A stretch of 64,000 nt of DNA from an uncultured Flavobacteriaceae bacterium (lineage in GTDB: Bacteria > Bacteroidota > Bacteroidia > Flavobacteriales > Flavobacteriaceae), in the NCBI GenBank assembly GCA_947493175.1, contig CANLQD010000005.1:1-64000 (forward strand). Reading direction: 5' to 3'. The position numbers and the translations under genes are program-made. Shown piece by piece: positions 7,796-15,100 of the stretch. The stretch's first letter is position 1. Each line of letters begins with the position of its first letter. The notes below the pieces were generated by a model. That model worked only from the letters and a program-made list of their open reading frames with translations. It searched no databases and was not told the origin of the DNA.

Positions 7796-8713
7796 AGCTA
7801 TGATTTAATCATATGATTTATTAGCAAACGTACAAAATTCATTTAATATTCGAAATCAAAATAGTAAAACTAAGGCGTTACGTCAACTATTAGCCCATTA
7901 GTGATTGGGCGAATAACACCCTTACCCGATATAGCAATATCACTTTAATCTGTGTTGAAAAAAACAAACAACCAAACATCTCGGAGATAATTCTTATTTT
8001 ACGGAATTGGTCAACGTCTCTATCCGTTGTAGCTCCTCAATCATCAAAACAACCTTTTCAGACCACGGAAATTGAACCTGCATTCAATCAGCTCGGTTGC
8101 GTTAAACGACTGAATTTTATCCCAAAATCAGTAAAATGTTGTAGCCATTATTGCTGAAATCACCTTTTCTAATCCCTTGTTCCTTTTTTGTTTTCTCAAA
8201 AAATGAATTCAGATAAGCTCCTATGATATCACAAACAAGTGAATCGCCTGAATATGTCGGGTATGTGCTGCTCTATCGGTTTTGTAATACTATTCTGTCG
8301 GAAATGTTCATTTATTAGGCGGGAATGTGCTACTCCTTAGGCTGTTACGCGTACTATTTTTGTGCCAGTAAAATTCCCCTAAGGTAGCTCTTCATTAAAA
8401 CATTCCCCCCGGATGAAAATAATCGTTCATCATGTCCATTTAGTTACCATTAATAGCTATTGAACAATTGAATAGTATTTACTAATCCTTAATCCCAAAA
8501 TTTATGAAGAACAAAATGTAAGAATTTTAATGTATTGTACTTGACTTTTTCTTTTTCCCAGCCTACCTATTTGAATGTCGAGAAAGAGGAAGATAAGACA
8601 GTATTCTGCTAGCAGTATTTTTTATTTAAACGGACATGTCAATACCGGTGTTGGCCTTGTCCGAACCATTTACATCACCGGGAAGTACAAGATTTTTAAC
8701 CTTTAATTTAACA
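7796..8713. other. 918-bp gap before the curli operon
   Basis: No convincing gene. A 29-codon minus-strand frame (8083-7994, starting MQVQFPWSEKVV and ending NSVK) looks protein-like and may be the tail of a lost gene, but I cannot name it. The last 200 bp should hold the curli promoter. The inverted repeats CTGCTAGCAG (about 8606-8615) and GACATGTC (about 8632-8639) lie there. No clean TTTG/TAnnTTTG promoter is visible. Confidence 0.4.
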
Positions 8714-9778
8714 ATGATGATTAAAAAAGTAATGTTTTGCGCAATTGCGCTTTCGATGGGTTCTGTTGTAATGGCCCAAAGTACGAGTGAAGTAACCCAA
8801 GAAGGTAATGATAATTCTACCGATGTAACCCAAATCGGAGACGATCATACTTCTACGGTTTGGATACAAGGTGACCTGAATGAAGTTTATGTCTTGCAAG
8901 ATGGAAGTTATGAAAACTTGTCAAATGTGAACATTACCGGTGACGAAAACTATGCGAATGTAGTACAGTCCGGTTCTTATGATATCACTGAGATTTATCA
9001 ATCTGGTGACCGCAATAGCGCAAATTCCCTACAAGGGGGTGCCAATGAATATGGCGAAATCTATATTGATCAAAGTGGTGACGATAATGAGGCGAATGCC
9101 TCTCAGAATGGCTATTACAACTACAGTGATATCGATCAGAGCGGTGACTATAACTATGCAAACGTCGATCAAGAAGGCGAGTACGCTGAAAGCTATGTGA
9201 ATCAAAGCGGAGATGACAATAGTGCAGAGGTATATCAAGCAGGCGCTTATAACTACAGTGAAATCGATCAGAGCGGTAATTATAATTCGGCAACTGTCAG
9301 TCAAGAAGGTGAGAATGCTGAAAGTTACATCACCCAATACGGAGATTACAATAGTGCCGATGTGTATCAGGCAGGTGAGGATGTTGTTAGTTACATCACT
9401 CAAGACGGAGACTACAATGAGGCAGTGGTCTATCAAGATGGATACGGTTCTTACAGTGAAATCGACCAGAGCGGGGATTATAATTCTGCAGACGTACGTC
9501 AAGAAGGTGGTGACGGTGCTTCTAGCTACGTATCTCAAAGTGGAGACTACAATAGCGCTACGGTCTTTCAAGATGGGTGGAGTACAAGCAACATATACCA
9601 ACTGGGTAACGAAGGCATCGTTAACGTATCGCAATATGGAGATGATCATTTAAGTAATGTGACCCAAAGCGACGGAAACGGAAACGTGGCAACTGTAAGT
9701 CAGACAGGGTACGGTCTTACTAGCGATGTTATGCAAATCGGCTCAAACAACGCAGCAAACGTTACACAGTCAAACTAG
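8714..9778 (+). CDS. csgA: Major curlin subunit (CsgA-like functional amyloid protein)
   Basis: 354 aa. Signal peptide MMIKKVMFCAIALSMGSVVMA followed by QST. The rest is a chain of curlin repeats of the form QxGxxNxAxVxQ, spaced about 22 residues, for example DQSGDYNYANVDQEG, NQSGDDNSAEVYQAG and SQSGDYNSATVFQDG. Each repeat should form one rung of the cross-beta amyloid. The protein is about twice the usual E. coli CsgA length (around 150 aa) and very rich in Asp, Glu, Tyr and Asn. The frame is open from 8636, but ATG 8714 gives the signal peptide directly. It is first in an operon with all curli secretion genes. The repetition is also visible in the DNA at 9120-9560 and creates long false frames on both strands. 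Confidence 0.93.
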   Translation: MMIKKVMFCAIALSMGSVVMAQSTSEVTQEGNDNSTDVTQIGDDHTSTVWIQGDLNEVYVLQDGSYENLSNVNITGDENYANVVQSGSYDITEIYQSGDRNSANSLQGGANEYGEIYIDQSGDDNEANASQNGYYNYSDIDQSGDYNYANVDQEGEYAESYVNQSGDDNSAEVYQAGAYNYSEIDQSGNYNSATVSQEGENAESYITQYGDYNSADVYQAGEDVVSYITQDGDYNEAVVYQDGYGSYSEIDQSGDYNSADVRQEGGDGASSYVSQSGDYNSATVFQDGWSTSNIYQLGNEGIVNVSQYGDDHLSNVTQSDGNGNVATVSQTGYGLTSDVMQIGSNNAANVTQSN

Positions 9779-9801
9779 AATCCTAAATTTTGATTTTTGA
9801 G

Positions 9802-9830
9802 TGGGATGGCTCTAGCGGCCATCCCATTTT
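9802..9830 (+). terminator. Hairpin/attenuator between major and minor curlin genes
   Basis: A perfect 9-bp stem TGGGATGGC (9802-9810) / GCCATCCCA (9818-9826), with a 7-nt loop followed by TTTT. It lies 23 bp after the major curlin stop and 50 bp before the next start. It is well placed to stop most transcripts or stabilise the csgA message, so that the abundant subunit is made in excess over the secretion machinery. Confidence 0.85.
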
Positions 9831-9880
9831 AAAAAAAGGGATATGCTGCCTATAGGTCACTATTTGAACAAAGACAAATC

Positions 9881-10390
9881 ATGAATTCCATAAAATATAA
9901 AATCTTATTGAGTCTATTTGCTATAGGTCTTTATCAAGGGTACGCCCAAAATGATAACACTAAAAAAAAGTCTTCAACTTTAGTTTCAAATTTGAATTTC
10001 GAAACCCTTCAATCCGTTTCAGAAGCCCTGATGAATAATTCTGTTACCCCGGATAACTCACTATACATACAGCAGATAGGTTCAAGTAATACCGCTTCAG
10101 CGACTATTCATGCCAAAAACAAAGGAATAAACCTTGTGCAAAACGGGCACAACAACGAAGCAAAAATTGATTTGTCAATAGAATCGGTTACCCACAATAT
10201 ACTCCAAAACGGAAACGGTAATCTCTTTCTAGAATATGGCGCTACCCCGAATTTGAGTTTAGATCGCCAAATCATTCAAGACGGAAATAATCATGGCGTA
10301 GTCATTTTTGGCAGTAATTCATTGACAGATAAGTTGATGATACATCAACAAGGGGGTTTAAAAACAGTTACCATCAGGAATTTCAACTGA
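9881..10390 (+). CDS. csgB: Minor curlin / CsgB-like nucleator protein
   Basis: 169 aa with signal peptide ending GYAQ. The C-terminal two thirds carry divergent curlin-like repeats: YIQQIGSSNTASATI, NLVQNGHNNEAKIDL, NILQNGNGNLFLEY and IIQDGNNHGVVIFG. The repeats are fewer and less regular than in the upstream gene, as for CsgB, which nucleates CsgA polymerisation at the cell surface. An N-terminal region of about 45 residues (KKKSSTLVSNLNFETLQSVSEALMNN) has no repeats. Assignment as CsgB rests on position, size and repeat pattern; it could instead be another minor subunit. Confidence 0.75.
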   Translation: MNSIKYKILLSLFAIGLYQGYAQNDNTKKKSSTLVSNLNFETLQSVSEALMNNSVTPDNSLYIQQIGSSNTASATIHAKNKGINLVQNGHNNEAKIDLSIESVTHNILQNGNGNLFLEYGATPNLSLDRQIIQDGNNHGVVIFGSNSLTDKLMIHQQGGLKTVTIRNFN

Positions 10391-10404
10391 TAAACGCACG
10401 TCAA

Positions 10405-11172
10405 ATGAAAGCTTCATCACATCTTCTTCTTTGCCTTCTGTGTTTTCCGGTATTGGCGGTCTCCCAAATATATAACTCAGAGGTTGCTGCTGCCATAAAT
10501 CTTAGAATTCAAGATAATAGTATTGTTGAAATTACCGGTTCGGCACACAATAAGACCGAAATAAGTAAAAGTTTACGCTATGTACTATCTGTTATAAAAA
10601 CAGGTAAAAAGTCAAAAAACAAAAACAAAAATGACCAAGAGGGTCGCTTTGTGCTGCCCCCAGGTACTAAAAAAAATTTATCAACGAGCAGTATAAATGT
10701 CAATGATGATGATCGAACAATCATACTACTGCTCATTTATAAGGATAAAAAAATCATAGGAAAAGACAGAAAAGTCTTAAATGGGGTAGAAGGAGAAGAA
10801 GATGAAGTTAAAAACTTTAGAAAACCTTCTACTACAGAAGATGTGAAGAACACGAATGAGGATGGTTTTATTTTGAGAGGTATGGTCATCCAAGATACCA
10901 AAACCAAAGCGGGCAATGATTTTTATGATATGTTCTACTCTTCTTATTTGACGAATAATATTAATGGAGAAAAAATTGTAAAAATCGAAGAGCGACTGGC
11001 CATAGGCAATAACACCCAGATGAATGTTCTGGTAGGTGACAAGGTTGTTGTTCAATTCTTCGTGAATCCGAGAAATCAATATTTGAAATCGATGGCCGAC
11101 AAATCTATTTATAAAGTGATTTCATACTTCCAGCGATTGAAAGATAACGAAGAACAAATTACCAGATATTAA
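10405..11172 (+). CDS. csgE: Curli assembly protein CsgE with N-terminal CsgH-like region
   Basis: 255 aa; E. coli CsgE is about 130 aa. Signal peptide to about residue 20. Residues about 22-125 look like a beta-sandwich resembling CsgH-type curli chaperones (INLRIQDNSIVEITGSAHNKT, YVLSVIKTGK, GRFVLPPGTKKNLSTSSI, TIILLLIYKDKKIIGKDRKVL). Residues about 150-250 are a typical CsgE domain (LRGMVIQDTKTKAGNDFYDMFYSSYL, VLVGDKVVVQFFVNPR). CsgE caps the CsgG pore on the periplasmic side and directs curlin to it; CsgH prevents premature fibril formation. A Lys/Asn-rich stretch around residue 70 interrupts the first domain. The gene begins 15 bp after the preceding stop. Confidence 0.85.
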   Translation: MKASSHLLLCLLCFPVLAVSQIYNSEVAAAINLRIQDNSIVEITGSAHNKTEISKSLRYVLSVIKTGKKSKNKNKNDQEGRFVLPPGTKKNLSTSSINVNDDDRTIILLLIYKDKKIIGKDRKVLNGVEGEEDEVKNFRKPSTTEDVKNTNEDGFILRGMVIQDTKTKAGNDFYDMFYSSYLTNNINGEKIVKIEERLAIGNNTQMNVLVGDKVVVQFFVNPRNQYLKSMADKSIYKVISYFQRLKDNEEQITRY

Positions 11173-11182
11173 ACCTAAAATA

Positions 11183-11578
11183 ATGAAGAAAACCATTCTT
11201 ATACTTGTTTTTTTAAGCTCGGCCTTTTGTAGTGCACAACAATTGGTTTATACGCCCATAAACCCTGCTTTTGGTGGAGATACCTTTAACTACCAATGGT
11301 TGTTAAGTTCTGCCGAGGCGCAGAATTCTTTCACAGATCCGAGTATAGTAGATAATGACCGAACAGAGCTTGAAAGTTTTCAGGAAAACTTAAATCGTCA
11401 ATTACTCAATAGTCTATCAAGAAATGTTTTTGATTCGCAACTAGGTGATGAACTGAAAGAAGGTACGTTCAACGTGGGGGATTTGGCCCTCGAAATATTT
11501 GAAACCGGAGAGGGTCTTGTCATTAATATTTTAGATACCCTTACCGGTGAACAGACACAGATAATCGTTCCAAATTAA
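11183..11578 (+). CDS. csgF: Curli assembly protein CsgF
   Basis: 131 aa. Signal peptide to about residue 18, then QQLVYTPINPAFGGDTFNYQWLLSSAEAQNSF, the highly conserved CsgF N-terminus that inserts into the CsgG pore constriction. The C-terminal half (FNVGDLALEIFETGEGLVINILDTLTGEQTQIIVPN) matches the domain that anchors the nucleator at the surface. Ten bp separate it from csgE and eleven from csgG. Confidence 0.93.
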   Translation: MKKTILILVFLSSAFCSAQQLVYTPINPAFGGDTFNYQWLLSSAEAQNSFTDPSIVDNDRTELESFQENLNRQLLNSLSRNVFDSQLGDELKEGTFNVGDLALEIFETGEGLVINILDTLTGEQTQIIVPN

Positions 11579-11589
11579 TTCGTTGATCC

Positions 11590-12993
11590 ATGCACCAGAT
11601 ATTTTTAAGAATAATAGTGCTCTTTTTTGCTCTTGCTTTATCAGGATGTGGTGCCTATTTTAATCAGCCCCACACGCCGCAAGATGCAAGAATTGGAGAG
11701 CTGACCTCTAAAACACAGGTGTTACGGGATATGCCGGAACCCTATAAAGAATTGGTAGTTGGCGTTTATAACTTCAAAGATCAGACTGGTCAATATAAGG
11801 CACAAGAAGGGGGGAGCACGTTCAGTACCGCAGTGTCACAAGGGGCTACGACTATGCTACTTCAAGCTTTGGAAGATAGTAAATGGTTTACACCGATCGA
11901 GCGTGAAAACCTTGGTAATTTATTGAACGAAAGAAACATCATTCGCTCAACGAGAGAGGAGTTCAGTCAAAAAAATGGTTCACCCCAACCTACACTGCCA
12001 CCATTATTATATGCAGGAATGCTTTTAGAAGGGGGCATAGTCTCATATGATACCAATATTATTACCGGCGGTGCAGGCGCTCGTTATTTTGGTGTAGGTG
12101 CTTCTACAAAATATCGCCAAGATCGTATCTCTATTTATTTAAGGGCAGTATCTACAAGTAATGGTAAAATCTTAAAAACGGTATATGTCTCTAAAACCAT
12201 TTTATCACAATCACTGGATGCAAGTTTGTTTCGGTACGTTAGTTTTCAGCGCCTTTTAGAGGCCGAGACCGGTTTTACAAAAAACGAACCTGTGCAATTG
12301 GCTATGAAAGATGCGATTGAAAAAGCTGTTCAGGCACTTATTATCGAAGGAATTGAAGAAGGGCTCTGGACTTCCAAAGAGGGAGGGTTGACGAACAAAA
12401 AATTGATGGACGCTTACTACGCTCAAAAAGAATTTGAAGAGTCACAACTGTTATATAATAGAGAACAAACAGTCGAAAAACACGCTAATGCGATGACCTT
12501 CGGCGGAACGGTTTCGCAATTAAATGGTGACTTGGGTAATAAAACGATTGCCGCTGGTTACCACTTCGGATACCTACGGATGTTAAGCCCAAAATGGGGT
12601 TTGGCTCTAAATGCAGACTATATCAACCTCCAAGGCGGGAGTTCTTTTTCTAGGGAGTATATGTCTGCCCAAGTGAACTTGGAAGCACAACTATTACCTT
12701 ATGACAAACTGTCTCCCTATGTATTTGGCGGTGGCGGTGTGCTCTTCGACATCAGATCGGTTAGCGCGTCAAAACCAACAAAAATAACAGCTCCTAAAGC
12801 ACAGTTGGGCGCTGGATTAAATTATCGGGCCTCCGATAAAATAGCCCTACGCATTTTTGCGGAAAGTAATTTCACGTTTTCCGATGAACTCGATGGTGTT
12901 ATAAGTGGTAATAGGAATGATTTTTATTACAATTTCGGTTTAGGATTGAAGTATAAATTCGGTTTACGAAAAAATGAGTCTGAAAGATTATAA
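11590..12993 (+). CDS. csgG: Curli secretion channel CsgG with C-terminal beta-barrel-like extension
   Basis: 467 aa against 277 in E. coli. It is a lipoprotein with lipobox LSGC (Cys20). Residues about 25-265 are the CsgG domain (QPHTPQDARIGELTSKTQVLRDMP, VVGVYNFKDQTGQYK, FTPIERENLGNLLNERNIIR, IGA-type motif AGMLLEGGIVSYDTNI, KTVYVSKTILSQ), forming the nonameric outer-membrane pore for curlin. Residues about 300-467 are an extra domain of alternating strands (GGTVSQLNGDL, AAGYHFGYLRMLSPKWGLALNADYINLQ, YNFGLGLKYKFGL) resembling an OmpA-type eight-stranded barrel. Confidence 0.92.
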   Translation: MHQIFLRIIVLFFALALSGCGAYFNQPHTPQDARIGELTSKTQVLRDMPEPYKELVVGVYNFKDQTGQYKAQEGGSTFSTAVSQGATTMLLQALEDSKWFTPIERENLGNLLNERNIIRSTREEFSQKNGSPQPTLPPLLYAGMLLEGGIVSYDTNIITGGAGARYFGVGASTKYRQDRISIYLRAVSTSNGKILKTVYVSKTILSQSLDASLFRYVSFQRLLEAETGFTKNEPVQLAMKDAIEKAVQALIIEGIEEGLWTSKEGGLTNKKLMDAYYAQKEFEESQLLYNREQTVEKHANAMTFGGTVSQLNGDLGNKTIAAGYHFGYLRMLSPKWGLALNADYINLQGGSSFSREYMSAQVNLEAQLLPYDKLSPYVFGGGGVLFDIRSVSASKPTKITAPKAQLGAGLNYRASDKIALRIFAESNFTFSDELDGVISGNRNDFYYNFGLGLKYKFGLRKNESERL

Positions 12994-13033
12994 AGTTTTA
13001 AAATTCAGATAAGTTCGACCCATAGTTAAACAA

Positions 13034-14554
13034 ATGAAAATGAAAAAATACAGTACGGATCTATTCCTGTTTCTTGGTATCATACTCTTGATGACGGCTT
13101 GTTCCGAAGAACCTGTCGATGAGAACATCTTTGGCTCTTTATCGGGTAAGGTTGTTGCCAAAGCCGATAATACACCTTTGGTGAATGTGAAAGTTACCTC
13201 CAATCCAGTTTCGAATACGGTTTTTACAGATGGTGACGGTAATTTTGAAATAAGCGCTATTCAAGTGGGTGAATATTCCTTTCAAGCGGAATTGGCCGAT
13301 TTTCAAACGGCTTTTGAACCGGCCATTATTGTAGAGGGACAATCGGTAACCATTGTTTTTGAACTCGATTCCTTGCAGGTGAACAATAGTGCACCGCAAT
13401 CTCCTCTGTTGCTGTTTCCGAAAGATGGTGTTGAAAATATTGGCTCTGAAGTCCAATTCGCCTGGTCCTCTTCCGCAAACGATGATGATGAAATCATTTA
13501 TTCGCTTGAATTAAGAAATGGAGCGACCAATGAAATAAAACTATTCGAAGGGTTAAGGGATACGACCTTGGTTATCGATAATTTATCAATCGGGAAAAAT
13601 TATTTTTGGCAAATTTCCGCAGATGATGGGGTGAATACGATCGTAAAAAGTGCTTTGGGTAGTTTTGCTACCAACGATGCTGCTTCAAACCGCTTTTTGT
13701 ATGTAAGAAACGTAGCAGGAAATAACGTGCTATTTTCAGGATCTGAACGAATAGATGACAACGAGGAGGGTGTAAATCAAAATGAAATACAATTAACAAG
13801 TTCTACTTCGAACTGCTATCGTCCCGCCAAAAATAATACCGTAAATAAAATTGCCTTTCTGAGATCTGTAGGAGCAGCAACCCATTTATTTGTAATCAAC
13901 GCCGACGGCACAAATATGAAGCAGGTGACCTCAACGATTTCACTTGCCGGGTTTAAGCAAGACGAATTAGAGTATACTTGGGCAGAAAACGGTGCTAAAT
14001 TATACTTTCCGAATTTCAACAAATTGTATGCAATCAATCCAGATGGTTCGGGCATAGCGTTGATCTATGAGTTGGAGAATGAATTTATTTCGGAAGTAGC
14101 CGTTAATCCGATAAATGACCTCGTGCTGCTTAAAACGAACGATGTTACGGGCTACCATGCCAGAATCATCGTTGTTGACCTAGCCGGCGATGCGGTACAA
14201 GAAGTTGTTGCCAGTCAAGTTGGAGCTCTGGGTGGTATTGATTTTTCTGCGGATGGCACAAAAGTTCTTTTTACAAGAGATGTATCTCAAGTTGAAAATG
14301 TAGACTATCGTCAACTGGATTCGCGTATTTTCGTATACGACCTTTTGTCAGACACAACTACAGAGATAGATACCGGAAAAGAGGCGGGCACAAACGATTT
14401 GGATGCCAAGTATGCACCCGATGATGGTGCTATTATTTTTGTAAACACTTCTAACGACGGTATCTCAGAGCGAAGAATATATAGAACGACCGAAAATGTA
14501 GATGGTAGAAGGGAAGTACTTTTCACCAATGCCTTTATGCCGAACTGGGAGTAA
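13034..14554 (+). CDS. Curli-operon lipoprotein: CarboxypepD_reg, fibronectin-like and TolB-like propeller domains
   Basis: 506 aa. Lipoprotein signal ending LLMTAC (Cys22 or nearby). Residues about 35-115 form a CarboxypepD_reg-like beta-sandwich (LSGKVVAKADNTPLVNVKV, TDGDGNFEISAIQVGEYSFQ). Residues about 120-215 look like a fibronectin type III-like fold (APQSPLLLFPKDG, NYFWQISADDG). Residues about 225-505 contain TolB/PD40-like blades (IAFLRSVGAATHLFVINADGTNM, KLYFPNFNKLYAINPDGSGI, DFSADGTKVLFTRDV, KYAPDDGAIIFVN). The gene follows csgG by 40 bp on the same strand. It is not part of the E. coli system; a role in holding or organising fibres at the outer membrane is my inference. Confidence 0.75.
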   Translation: MKMKKYSTDLFLFLGIILLMTACSEEPVDENIFGSLSGKVVAKADNTPLVNVKVTSNPVSNTVFTDGDGNFEISAIQVGEYSFQAELADFQTAFEPAIIVEGQSVTIVFELDSLQVNNSAPQSPLLLFPKDGVENIGSEVQFAWSSSANDDDEIIYSLELRNGATNEIKLFEGLRDTTLVIDNLSIGKNYFWQISADDGVNTIVKSALGSFATNDAASNRFLYVRNVAGNNVLFSGSERIDDNEEGVNQNEIQLTSSTSNCYRPAKNNTVNKIAFLRSVGAATHLFVINADGTNMKQVTSTISLAGFKQDELEYTWAENGAKLYFPNFNKLYAINPDGSGIALIYELENEFISEVAVNPINDLVLLKTNDVTGYHARIIVVDLAGDAVQEVVASQVGALGGIDFSADGTKVLFTRDVSQVENVDYRQLDSRIFVYDLLSDTTTEIDTGKEAGTNDLDAKYAPDDGAIIFVNTSNDGISERRIYRTTENVDGRREVLFTNAFMPNWE

Positions 14555-15100
14555 TACACCACAACTGTTAAGAATATAAAGCCTCTGCGAATTGATGCAT
14601 AAGAGGTCTCTATTTTGTGACTGAGATGTACCCCTCAAAATGCTCCGCAACCCAATTTTGAAATTGGTTTTAAAATCCTTCTGATGACTTTGATATTTCA
14701 AAACAAAGAATGCAAAAGGCACTTCGAATTGACCAGCGAACACATAGCGCACTAATACATCAAGATTTCTAAAAGATTCATCGTTTTTGTCCTAACTGTA
14801 CTACACCAGGGCAACCTATTTGGTATGCCCAAAATTCAGCTAAGGAAGTACTCGGAAAAATATGTTCATTTTCCTGATATGGTGATGGTATTGTCGGCAT
14901 GTTTGCATGAAAAAAGAAACGGAAGCCAAGGCGTCATAAGTAAAACTGCTGCTGCTTTAAATATCCATCAAAACCCGTCTCTTAACAAGACCATAAAGGA
15001 TTGTTAAGTACAAAGGAAATTTCGTAGACAAACAGTAATTTTAATACGATTTATATGTTTCCGAGCTATTGAAAACAGCGCTTTAAACAGGTAAGTATTC
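14555..15100. other. 546-bp gap between the curli operon and the hydrolase-AraC gene
   Basis: No supported gene. A 60-codon plus frame (14825-15007) and a 95-codon minus frame (14752-14465) exist, but neither resembles a protein I know and both have poor codon character. CCTCT...AGAGG at about 14582-14610, followed by TCTCTATTTT, may be a weak terminator for the curli operon. Confidence 0.4.

Noticed and set aside
9029..9649. A 206-codon minus-strand frame opposite the major curlin gene
   Set aside because: It is a by-product of the repetitive curlin DNA; its translation is a hydrophobic low-complexity chain and the plus strand has a full, well-supported gene.
9213..9653. A 146-codon plus-strand frame inside the major curlin gene
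   Set aside because: Frame-shifted reading of the same repeats; no start context or homology-like motif.
14465..14752. A 95-codon minus-strand frame overlapping the end of the curli lipoprotein gene
   Set aside because: About 30 codons overlap a solid gene and the rest has no protein-like pattern.
14825..15007. A 60-codon plus-strand frame between the curli operon and the hydrolase-AraC gene
   Set aside because: No family resemblance, no promoter or spacing clue; too short to support.
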